Positions 26,472 to 36,628 of a stretch of 64,000 nt of DNA are shown in pieces. The notes beneath the pieces were generated by a model, which made no database searches, was not told where the DNA came from, and saw only the letters and a list, made by a program, of their open reading frames with translations. The position numbers were made by a program, and so were the translations under genes. This stretch comes from Lobulomyces angularis (taxonomy: Eukaryota > Chytridiomycota > Chytridiomycetes > Lobulomycetales > Lobulomycetaceae), in assembly GCA_027604685.1 (NCBI GenBank), contig JADHYX010000017.1, positions 36,986 through 100,985 on the forward strand. Reading direction: 5' to 3'. The first letter of the stretch is position 1. Each line of letters starts with the position of its first letter.

Positions 26472-28133
26472 CTATTTTGTTTGGCCAATTTCACATTTAA
26501 TCCGCATACAAATAAGACCTAAAAAAAGTTAGCAGGAAAACCAAATTTAAAAAACTAACCAGCTCGTGTAATATCAAAATCATTCTTAAATTCCTTTGCG
26601 CTGTTACATGCGTTCACAACTCCAGCGAACCATTCTTTTACAAACTCCCGAAAACTTCCTATAAAATTACATTCAACAGCATTTTTACTGTCTTCAAATG
26701 ATTGCTGATTCATTTCTGAGTAGTCAAGATATTTTTCAAGGTACTTGATTATACAATCGGATTCACTTATTTCAAAGAAGGACATTTATTATGCATAATC
26801 ACTTTTAATAAGTACCTTTTAACTTCATTTTCATCAAAGGTTTGTAAGTCACTAATTGTTCTAGAGTACCAAGAAAAAATGGGGGGATTATCTTTTTTAT
26901 GTGGCACGTTTTTTAGGGGCACTACTAAACAAGGCACTTGCGTTAAAATGTGAAAATATAATTCCGCACTAAAATTAATTATTAAAAAACATAAATATTA
27001 CTTACTTGTTCGGCCGTCTACATTGTGACCACATTCCACCTATATTCAATTGTCAGCTTCGATATTAACTTTAATCTTACGAAACGGTGATAATCCAATT
27101 ACACCAAACACAAAAGCATACTTTGAAGTGTTTTCAAGTTTTAAAAATGAGCTAACATTTCCATAAATATGATTCTCCTTCAAATAGTCTACAGGAAATA
27201 TATAATCGTAAGGTACCATCGGTCCAAAAAACTCAATAAAATCTGGATTGGAGAAACTAAAGAAAATTTATGGATTAATAGAGTAAATTCTTCAATTTCA
27301 CCGATCAATTAAAGGCAGTCTTTGCGTTGAGTAAAGATATGGATTAAACCAACCTTTTATTGTTAAAACAGTAAAACTCAATAAATATACCTTTACTAAT
27401 ATCCGGATAGTATTTAAGACCACGAACAGGTTCATCAAATAAATACCTAAGAAAGAAAATGACCAGTTAAAAGTTGTGTGTTATACCAGAATTTTAAAAT
27501 AGCTTCTCCATCAACCAATTTATGCTCGCTTTTTAAGTTAATCCTTTCACTTAAAACTTCAGTTTCGTTAGTTTTAGGAAATTTACTCTTTATTACATGT
27601 TCATTTCCTTTATTAAAAACATATTCAATTGGAATTTTAACAGCATGATCAACAACTTCTGATATTGCAGTATGGACGACCTGCCCTGCAATAAATCCAG
27701 TAACTCCCGCTAATTGAAAGGAGACTATTAAAAATTAAAACGGCATATATAATACCTGCTGCAGTAGTGGCTGCAGTTGTTGCCAATACAACGGGACCTA
27801 TTAATGCACCGATTCCGAAAAATACACCATCGCGCACTCTTAATGTAGGTAAGTGAAATGGTAGATTGTCACCCCTTAAAAACTTGATTAAATATTTTGT
27901 TGCAAATCAATATCTCTGTACCATGGAGTTAAATATACAGGACTTCGTACAAAAGTTCCTGTTCCTTCTAAACCGTATCTGCGTAAACTCAATTAAGGAA
28001 AATTCAATTTTGATATTTACCTAACAACTCTACCAGGAGTAGAATTCAAAATCTTTCTTTTCATATAACTTGTTTCACTGCTTTCGTTTTCATTAACATT
28101 TTCTAAACTATCTTCTTTTTTTTTAAAAAGCAT
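26472..28133 (-). CDS. Hypothetical protein with Gly/Ala-rich membrane hairpin
   Basis: A multi-exon gene read from ATG 28133 (MLFKKKEDSLENVNENESSE) to TAG 26472 (ending CEIGQTK). It has about 10 exons and roughly 400-450 residues. Following the polar N-terminus come YGLEGTGTFVRSPVYLTPW and a hydrophobic Gly/Ala-rich segment, RVRDGVFFGIGALIGPVVLA continuing into LAGVTGFIAGQVV, likely a membrane hairpin. A mixed soluble region follows with YLFDEPVRGLKYYP, FIEFFGPMVPYDYIFPVDYL and PFRKIKVNIEAD. The C-terminal exon (26785-26555) is acidic and helical. I do not recognise a family. Splice sites were chosen by frame, so some internal exons are tentative. The start is only 38 bases from the divergent RING gene. 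Confidence 0.6.
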
Positions 28134-28171
28134 TTAATTTCTAAGCCAACGTTTGTGTAACCTTAACAAAT

Positions 28172-29812
28172 TTGCAGATATTTATCAAAAGTCAGTGTTT
28201 AATGGAAGTTGACACCTCATGCTCAATTTGCTTCGATGAATATGAAGTTGGTGCTTCTTTAAGAGAATTAAACTGTAAACACGTTTTTCACAAAGATTGT
28301 ATTGATGGTTGGCTTGTCCAATCTGGGCACAGAACATGTACCATTTTTACGAATTTTCTTAATTTTCTATTCGTTTTCAATTAGGTCCACTTTGTGTACA
28401 AGCTGCTATTAGAAAAGAAGATGAAGACGTGGTGAAGCTTCCCGTAAAATTTAATTTAAGTGAAAGCTGAGTTTAACTTTTTTTAATTGATGATTGTAGA
28501 TTCGAAATACGCTGTATACAATATTTATATTTTCGTATGATTTATTGTTGCTAACTACCATAATAACCATACAGACTCTGTATTATAATCAACCATTATG
28601 CAACGACTACATCAAACTTTGGCTAATTTTACTTACTATACGTAAACTGGAACTGTTATTAAATTCATTCTTAATTTTTTTGTTAGGTTATGCAGTTTAT
28701 ATGTCTTTTAATCCATTAAAATGGTATTTTGATAGATACCATCCGAATTATATTTTGAACAAGTTTAATTGGGGTGGTTTAAACGGCTTTGATATTTTAT
28801 TGTGGTTGTTTGGAAATTTTTTAATATTTGGCAATTATAACAGTTGTAAAGGAATAAATGATGGCAAAAATTATCTTTTTTGGCTCGGATTTATAGTTGT
28901 TATGGTATTTATTTTAATTAAAATTTTTAATTTTCGTTATTAGATTCCTTATTGCCTTCTTGGATTGCTATTGTTTTTGATATTTCTGTTCCTAGTCTCC
29001 TCTTTTGTACACGAACAGATTGGAATTTTACGGGTAACCAAAAAAAAAATAATGTGACGGTTTTAACTTTATTAGTCAACCTGCACTTTTATATTCGATG
29101 TTGGAATATTTTTAACAAACTTGATATTACTCGTTTTTACCTTAATAAAAAATGATGATTTAGAGCATGATGCTGAGTGTGTAAAGCTTAAATATTGGTC
29201 AATTGGAACTACAATATTTTGTTTTTTATCAATTTTTCAAAATGTACATAGATATTTTAGTTTTTCTATGATATCTACAAAATGGATGGGATTGCTAAGA
29301 ATATGGAAAATATTTTATTTATTTCTGTAAGTCTTTCTATTATGTTTGGTACCCAAACTATTTTGTTTTTTTAGTTTAGGATGGTGGATATTTGGAAATG
29401 TAGTAATATTTCAAAATTTGGCATGTAGAAGTAATTTTCCTGAGATTTTTTGGCTAAATTTTAGTTTTGTCATGTTTCCCTATTTTATTTTAATGTCAAT
29501 TTTAATCTTATGGATTGTATATTTAAGTTCCTCACCTAAAGTTGTGGAATTTTTGCGCGCTAAAGGACTTTCCCCTACGTAAGGATTCTAATTAATCTAG
29601 TTACATTAATTTATCGACTATCGATGAATAGAGAACTTGAGAGGTTGCGAACGTTCCATTTTACAGGTAATGAAGTTGGTGTAATGGAAAGCGAAAATAG
29701 TTCAAATGTAACAAACCAGTTCCAGCCTCCTTTAAAAGATGATGTTAATGAGCAATGCACAATCGAGTTGGATAAAGTGGCACCAAGTGAAGAAACTGGC
29801 TTGCCCAAATGA
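28172..29812 (+). CDS. RING-H2 protein with two tandem membrane modules (RING first)
   Basis: Exons 28172-28337, 28385-28443, 28500-28904, 28944-29033, 29076-29326, 29375-29578 and 29632-29812 keep frame through six introns (451 residues). Residues about 15-57 are a RING-H2 finger: CSICFDEYEVGASLRELNC, HVFHKDC and CPLC. Two similar membrane units follow. Unit A has IKLWLILLT, LWLFGNFLIFGN and LFWLGFIVV. Unit B has VKLKYWSIGTT, WWIFGNVVIFQN and IFWLNFSFV. These resemble the membrane part of plant and fungal RING E3s such as At4g11680, where the order is membrane part, linker, RING. The linker-like GLSPTELERLRTF is kept near the C-terminus, but no RING follows. The membrane exon from 28500 has no usable ATG, which supports splicing from the RING exon. 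If intron 28444-28499 is retained, a TGA at 28468-28470 gives an 83-residue soluble RING. Confidence 0.72.
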
Positions 29813-30348
29813 TAAACTAATTTTATGGTTATTAGTTATTCGTAAATTTAGATGTTTATAAATAGATGAATATAAATAATTACTGATATCACTTAAAAAA
29901 ATTGGCCAACAGTAATTAATGAGTTAATGTAAAAGAGAAGGTTAAAAATAAGCAAACCTTAAATATCATCAAAAAAAATATTCTTAGATAATTTTAATGC
30001 TGAGATCTTTTAGAAGTTAATAAAATGAAACTTGAATCATACCCAAATGTAAAGTAATTCCAAATTTAAAAAATTGGTGCCTTACATGAATGATGGGCAG
30101 AAAGGAGAGTTTATTTTTAAAACTTCAGGTTTTTTAAGTAAAACATCAAAGTTACAAGAAAAGTCAAAATAGATCTTTTTTTACTTGTGTAACAACTAGG
30201 TTCAACTTTAGCAAGATCTCAACTTTACTTTTAAATATCTCACCTTCTGAAACTTCAATTTTTCTTAAAAAATATTCATTGACATTATAACAATTTTTAA
30301 ATACAGCATTAATTTGCTGTACTATTTATTAAAAAATACGACATTTCG
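29813..30348. other. Intergenic
   Basis: About 0.5 kb of AT-rich sequence between two plus-strand genes. No RING exon that could extend the preceding gene, and no RNA gene, is seen. Confidence 0.5.
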
Positions 30349-32787
30349 ATGCCATCGCTCTCCCCAACTCAAGTAGGCCAGCAGAACTTCTTATTTCTTA
30401 TTAATATCTTTTTTTTTTTTAATCAGGAGGAAATAAGAACAATTTTTGTTATTGGGTTTCCAGAGGACATGCAAGAGCGGGAATTTCAAAACATGTTCAC
30501 CTTTTGCCAAGGTTTTGAAGCATCCACTTTGAAACTTCCGCAATCTTCTGAGTTTGATGAAAACAAAAAACAAATCGTAAGTATTAACAATATAAATGTT
30601 TCAAGTCCTTATTTTCCAGATTGGTTTTGCAAAATTTCGTTCACGATCTGATGCAATTAATGCAATCGATACCCTTTGCGGGAAAAAAATTGATCAGGAT
30701 CGAGGGTTTTACATGAAAGCAGAAATAGCGAAGAAAAATTTGTTGATTACAAAAAGGTCTATTTCCCATGACTTAACTTCACCCCATAATTCCAGCTCAA
30801 CTGTGGCTTCATTCAATGTGCGTAATGCTAGTAGTACCACCAGTCTTATGTTAAACAATGCTGCATCGACTCCAACTAATAACTTTAAATTGAGAAATTC
30901 TAGTGTTTCTAGTAGCTCATCTACCTCACCCAGTCCAGCTTTTAATCAGAGTCATTCCCACCTACCAGCTCATGTAAAATTTTGTTACAAAAACTTTTTT
31001 TTTTTATTTTTATACATTAGATCCCGGTGTATACCGAACTAGTACTGAACACAGGTAATTGTGAATCAACTGCACACAACTCTCAAAAAAGTAAAAAATT
31101 TTCTAAACCATTTGATGATGTGGTACACTCTTCCTCTATCACTTTCAGCAGTAACGACAGTGAAGTCGCTGATATACACTGCACCGAGTTGGAGACTAAT
31201 AGTACTCATCTCGAACACTATAAAAATGATGGGTATTTTCAACTTCCAAAAGATTTGTTAAATGGGTTGGATAAATTGGAAAGTTCTGCTGACTCCTTGG
31301 ACATCTTAACTTCGAATCAGACAACATCCTCCACTTCATCAAATTTTAATTCAGACATTGTATCAATCGACTATAGTGAAACAAGTCTAAACGACAATTC
31401 CTTATTATCGAAAAAAAAATCACTGGATTATAACACGGACGCTGATGTAAGCTCAACTACGATTCACAGTACACTTCCATATACTATCATTGATGACCTA
31501 GCATCAAGATTTGATGCTAAAATGAGTGTTACTGATTATAACATTTTAAAAAACTCCAGTATAGCTGCTGAAGTTGCTAGAAATAAATCTCAGGCTTCTC
31601 TTCCACTTTGGGATAGCTACTGTAAAAATAATAGCCCGCTATCAACAAAAGCTTTTAGTAACACTTTAAAAAATAATCTAAGCATTAATATTAATATTGT
31701 AAATCAAGTAACGCAACAACAACAAGTTGCAAATTGTACCAAATATTTTTCTGCAGTTCATGGAAGAGTTAATTCAGAATCAACCTTTTTTAATTCCTCT
31801 GAATTTTTGTTAGGAGATAGTGCCACGGAACTAAATGTACCTATCCTATATGAAAGTGGCATTGTTCTTCCTGAAGAAAACCTGAAGCATCAAAAACCAT
31901 TTGAATCAAGCTGCTATATGCAGCCATTTACTAGTACCTCAAATGATCGTTCTCGTAGCAACACACCTGTCACAAATGGCTTAATCTCTCCTCCAGTTAC
32001 TCCTGTTCATAGCACTTTTTTTGGAAGATCTCCCAATGAAGTGATATATGGGCAAAATTCACAAATTCCAGCTCAACAGCACTTAAACCAACCACAGCAG
32101 CAACTGCAAAATCTACAGCCATCTCCTCAGCAACAGCAAATACAACAACACCAGGCACTTCCACAGCAACAACAGCACCTACAACCGATTCAACAGCAAC
32201 TGCTACAGCCAACCCTCCAACAACAACAAATTCAGCTTTTTCAGCAACAACTACAACAACAGTTAAAACAGCAGCATATTCAACAACAACAACAGCAAAT
32301 TTTACAGCACTTCCCACTTGTCACTTTACCACTGCAACAACAATCCTTAATCCCACAAAGTCTTATATCAATTATACAGCGAGATCAAAATCCTCCTTGT
32401 AATACCCTTTATGTGGGAAATTTACCAATTGTTGCGAATCCAGAAGAACTCGAAATGCTATTTAGCCGCTGTAAAGGTTATAAAAGGTTATGCTTTAGAA
32501 TGAGACCAAACGGTCCTATGTGCTTTGTTGAGGTATAGTAAATTCTTATTTTTACATTAATGGCGAAACTTATGTTTCTCTTTTTTTTTATTAATTCATT
32601 AAATGTCAATATTTGTTTTCTGTAGTTTGAAGACGTAATATGTGCCGCTCAAGCGATGAAAGATTTATATGGTGTACCTTTAACCACGCATAATATTGGA
32701 AACGGGATCAGATTAAGTTTTTCCAAAAATCCTCTGGGAGTTAGATTAAATACACAGCGAAACAATACTCAACCCAGTTTTTATTAA
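30349..32787 (+). CDS. Two-RRM RNA-binding protein, Scw1/Whi3 family
   Basis: Post-transcriptional regulator; fungal relatives control cell-wall integrity (Scw1) or cell-cycle mRNAs (Whi3). Exons 30349-30372, 30427-30576, 30620-30973, 31021-32532 and 32626-32787 give about 733 residues. The first intron is divisible by three and could be read through. RRM1 near the N-terminus has [20 protein letters not shown] and [20 protein letters not shown] long Ser/Thr/Asn-rich middle contains a dense Gln tract (about 32070-32345). C-terminal RRM2 has [39 protein letters not shown] and [13 protein letters not shown], the last being typical of Scw1. The Gln-rich, low-complexity middle is the sort that drives condensation in Whi3; here that is inference. 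Confidence 0.93.
32070..32345 (+). repeat. CAA/CAG-rich tract coding poly-Gln-rich segment
   Basis: An imperfect trinucleotide tract inside the Scw1-like gene. It encodes runs of 2-5 Gln broken by Leu, His, Pro and Ile. Mixed CAA and CAG codons suggest selection for glutamine rather than fresh slippage. The antisense strand is open over the same span only because of the repeat. Confidence 0.85.
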
Positions 32788-33214
32788 ATTTTAATTTTTT
32801 TTAATTTCACAAATATTACATTTAAAATATTTTTTGGCAATTTTTTTAAATGAATATTTTTACATTTTTTTTTGGATACTACTGGATATCTTTTTACAAA
32901 AATTATTTTTGCAATTTTATAGAGAAAATTTTACAACCACTATTCTTTCATTACACATTTTTTTTATTTAATTTACTTTTTATAATATTATTTAATTCAT
33001 AGACATAAAAATGGCCCAATTTATCACTTACTAATGAAATTTGAAATTTATCTAGAAATCTTTAGACTAAAAAACTAATTTTTGTCTATACATTTTTTTT
33101 TTTTTTTTTTTTAATTTTTATTATATTATTACAGAACTGAATGGCAAAAACAAAATTATACTAAATTTTATTTTAATTTATTTTTTTTTAAAAATTATGT
33201 AAGAAAATTTTTAT
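32788..33214. other. Convergent intergenic, A/T homopolymers
   Basis: Very AT-rich, with an 18-19-base T run near 33093-33111. Both flanking genes end here. Nothing else seen. Confidence 0.5.
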
Positions 33215-33908
33215 TTATTTAGCAGCAACAACTTTCTTTTGTCCATCCTAAAAAAACAAAAATATTTTTAAAAAAGTATTTTAGATTAATTAACTACTTT
33301 GTTAAAGGCTCTAAATCTTGGTGGTGGAGCTCTATTTCTTCTGGTTTCTCTACTTCTGCACCTAATAACGTGAGAATGGACAGCACAAGAAATGCAATAT
33401 TGCATTTTTATGTATAATTTTGGGATTGCATATTCTAAAAAAAATTGAATCAGTGTTGCAGTTAAAAAAAAAAAAAAAAAGTATTTATAAATTTTAATAA
33501 TTTTTCTTAAAAAAAACAATAATTCTTTTATTCTGTTCTTGTTTATACCATCAAAAACTGATGCAGCACTAATATCTCCAGCAGCTGCGTGTTCAACCAT
33601 GTTTCTGATTAAAAATCTTTTGATTGCCTTGTCTTTAGGAACACATCTGGCGCAATTTCCACATCTTACTGGTTTAACATGACCTCTACCTTGTTTATTT
33701 CTTCCATTGTTTCTACGTTTTTGAGTCTAAAAATGCAAGAAAAGAAAAATTTTGAAATTAATAATATAGATTATGTTAATTTTGAAGTAATATCAATTTA
33801 GTAAGATTTTAATCCTTATTTTGAGATTTGAGAATAAGAATAGCAAAAAGATATTATTCAAAGTAAAATATTGGAAGGGATGGGATGATTCAGGTTACTT
33901 CATACCAT
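33215..33908 (-). CDS. RPS26: 40S ribosomal protein eS26
   Basis: Small-subunit ribosomal protein near the mRNA exit channel. Exons (descending): 33908-33906, 33726-33549, 33434-33298, 33247-33215, giving 116 residues, normal for eS26. Exon 1 is just the ATG, followed by a 179-nt intron, long for this window. The protein then reads [58 protein letters not shown] and [11 protein letters not shown]. The zinc-binding CxxC pairs (CGNC, CISC) are intact. An initiator-only first exon is common in fungal ribosomal-protein genes and supports the assigned start. Confidence 0.96.
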
Positions 33909-34276
33909 AGTTTCAATTTGAGTGAGAGAATTTTGGTGTTGCACAAAAAATTCAATAAATGAGAGAACAAAATATCACTTAAAATTTTACATTCAATTAA
34001 AAGAAGTTGTATTAGAAAATTTAATTAAATAAAACTTTCTTTTAATATAGTTTATTACTAAAAATATTTTTGCTGCCACTTCTTCATCTCCATTTTTCTT
34101 GCATGGGAAAATTTTAAGTTGTGAAAAAGTTACCACCAATGTAACATAAAATGATAATAAAAAAATTATTATTATTATAGTTTAAAAAAAAAAAAAGTAA
34201 CTTGAAAAACAATAAAATAAGTTTATTTGATAATAAAGAATATAAAATAACTATAAAGGCACCTTATTTTACTTTT
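33909..34276. other. Intergenic, eS26 promoter side
   Basis: AT-rich region upstream of eS26 and downstream of the DUF1775 gene. No clear ribosomal-protein promoter motif was recognised. Confidence 0.4.
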
Positions 34277-35356
34277 TTAGATAACTAAGGAAAAGAAAAA
34301 CAAAATGAAAGCAAATACTCCTGCAGCATAATTCATGACTGTGTTTTTCAATCCATTTCCTGCAAGAATTTTCGGAACTGATATAACTAATCTAGGAGCA
34401 TCGTATGGTCCAGGGGCACCCCAAGGATCTTCAGGAATATTAGTATATCTTATACTATTTTTTTTTAAAAAAAGATTAAAAATCAATTTGAAATTATATG
34501 TAAATAAATAAAGCTTACCTTTCATTGACACAAATTTGTAGAACAGGGAAGAAGAATAAGGTTCCATTTACCAGGGAACTTGGAATAGTAGCGTTGAAAA
34601 AAAAATCCTGATAAAAACTAGGATCCAAGTTATAACCAGTAAAACTGACAACATTAGTAGCTAAGTTTGGTAATGGCCCAATTGTTACCGTAGATCTATT
34701 GGTTTTTGCTGTTCTATCAACTTCATTTGTCACAGTAAGTGCTATTTTATAAAAAAAGAAAAAATTTTAGAATTTAAATATAAAAAAAAATATTACTAGT
34801 AGGAGGTGGTTTAGTAAAAGGTCGAGGAGGCTTTGATGTGACAATAACAGTTGGAATTCCTGTCCCTTGAGGGATAACGGTAAAAACTTTGGTTCCAAAA
34901 GTAACCAAACTAGGACCAGCAGAAGTTTCAACAGCTGGGGCTGGACCTGAGGCAGCAGCATCTTGACGTTTGTTTAATTTACTAACTATAGCATCTCGTT
35001 TGGTAAGTGATGGTGGAGCTGTATTTTCATCCAGAGTTGAGGCCATCTGCCAATTTGGTGCTTCTGCAAATTGAACGTTTTGTAAACCCACTGGAATTGT
35101 AATTGCTAAACCAACCATGGGAGATCCTTGACAACCACCAAAGGCTATTAAAAATAATAATTTTCAGTATAAAAAATATACATTATACATAGAGAAAATA
35201 TATAATAACTATTTCAACATAATACTTACTAACTCTGATTGCTAAAGTTTGAGTACCAGTAAAGACTCGACTAGGAGTAATAAAGACTTTGGATAGTGCT
35301 ATTGAGGCGAGTGATAATAAAATCAGGGACAAATTCAAATTCAGTGTTACTTTCAT
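34277..35356 (-). CDS. Secreted YcnI-like (DUF1775) protein, second copy
   Basis: Starts at ATG 35356 with a clear signal peptide (NLNLSLILLSLASIALS). First exons are 35356-35230 and 35144 downward; the gene ends at TAA 34277. The core reads KVFITPSRVFTGTQTLAIRV, FGGCQGSPMVGLAITIPVG, then a Trp (APNWQMAS). After a Ser/Pro/Ala-rich insertion come FTGYNLDPSFYQDFFFN and FFFPVLQIC. The insertion holds two Lys-Arg sites (LTKRDA, LNKRQDA), as in the copy at 21314. The C-terminus is a hydrophobic tail (YAAGVFAFILFFFSLVI), GPI signal or span. The residue matching the copper-brace His of bacterial YcnI is Lys. Ordering and motifs identify the family; the role is unknown. Confidence 0.82.
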
Positions 35357-36628
35357 TGGAAAGGTAATAATTTATTGGTTGAAAGTTTAAATTTCAGTTT
35401 TTTTTTTTTTTAAGTTTTTATTCCAAACTCTTTTTCTTTTGAAGATAAATTTTTAATTAGAATAGGCCCTTTTAATGAAAAGATAGGAAACCTAGATTTA
35501 ACAACAAAAAAAATATATAAATAAATTAGTAAGAAAATATATCGAGCATATACTTTCAAAGTCAGTGAAGACAGTTGTAAAATTAAAATAGATGAGATAG
35601 ATTTCAAAAAAAAAAAAAAAAAGGTATCTAATTAAAACAGTAAAAGAGTTTTTTTATTTTTGTTTTAGTTTTTTTTTTTTTTATTTTTGGAACAACGGCG
35701 TTCTCTGTCCTCACCTGTGTTTCTGGAAAACCCTAGAAACTTTCGTAAAATATTTTTTACTTCTCTTTCAAATTTTAAGTTTTTATGTTAGTTTATATAC
35801 AAATTCTCCATTAACGCAGTAATAACTTCTGCTGTCAGTAGACAGTGCCCAACTTCATATACAATAACCTCATTCCGATTGTCCCATTGTCCGAATATCC
35901 GAATCTCCGTCACGGCAATTTGATAACATAAGCGTGAGTAGCGAATTTAGGATTTTTGTAAAAGATTATCTTTATTTTCGTTATTCATCTGAATTCGTTT
36001 ATTTTAGGTAACATCTGCCGTGGCGCAGTTACTTTTTCAGCTCAATTTTTTAACCTTAGGGGTAAGAAGTACAGTAGCTCAAATCTGCTGGCCTATATGG
36101 CTCGCCAAACTGGCTCGTCTAGCCCTACTACTCCACCAGAACCTCTGCAATCAGCAGCCCTAGATCCTGGCTCAGTTTCTTCCACTCTTCAATAGTTTTG
36201 TCCTCCAATACCTCTACTGTAATTTAAACAACTGATTTTTAATAAACTTTTTTTGTTGATGTCCGTCACCGGAAATTAATATCGTTTGAATGAAAAATTC
36301 GGTACTGAAAAAAAAAAAAAAAAAAAAATGTTTATAAAATATAAGTTGAAAAGGATTTTAGAAATTTTGATGTTTTTTTAATTTTTTTAGAAACAAATAA
36401 ATTCAACAAACTTTAGTCCCACCAATTTTGTGTAGCAAAATAAACTCATGAGACTTACTAAAAAATGGTTGTTTCTTACAGTTTCTTACCACTGAAAATA
36501 AAATAATACACTTAAATAATAATTTTATTAAAACCATATAATAAATCAACTACACCGCTTAGTAAAACATAATAAAACTAACTAGTAAATTTATAGCAAT
36601 AAAGTTTAAGAAAAAGAAAAAAAAATTC
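35357..36628. other. Intergenic, about 1.3 kb, with GC-rich island
   Basis: Mostly AT-rich with poly-A/T tracts (35399-35412, 35610-35622, 36308-36328). It contains a markedly GC-richer stretch at 36010-36195 (separate entry) and a smaller one at 35690-35750. On the minus strand the smaller one reads LRKFLGFSRNTGEDRERR without a start codon. No complete gene can be assembled. Confidence 0.4.
36010..36195 (+). other. GC-rich open stretch, possible terminal exon or foreign fragment
   Basis: Roughly half G+C, far above the surrounding sequence, and preceded by a good acceptor (tttattttag). The frame from 36010 is open for 61 codons to TAG at 36193-36195. It reads RGAVTFSAQFFNLRGKKY, SSSNLLAYMARQTGSSS, then a Pro/Ser-rich end. 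A second frame is also open for about 50 codons. There is no ATG until the middle and no recognised family. It could be the last exon of a small gene starting before 35935, or a remnant of a transferred or transposed sequence. Confidence 0.3.

Noticed and set aside
28545..28943. Stand-alone membrane protein beginning at 28545
   Set aside because: The codon at 28545 is TTG, not ATG. The frame is open back to the acceptor at 28499, so it was treated as an internal exon.
31997..32317. Antisense open frame rich in Val and Ala
   Set aside because: Reverse complement of the CAA/CAG tract in the Scw1-like gene; repeat artefact.
35410..35607. Minus-strand 65-codon open frame
   Set aside because: Low complexity, no motif, no splice partners.
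36008..36060. tRNA-like word GTGGCGCAGT
   Set aside because: Resembles an A box, but no B box or cloverleaf follows. No tRNA gene was found anywhere in the window.
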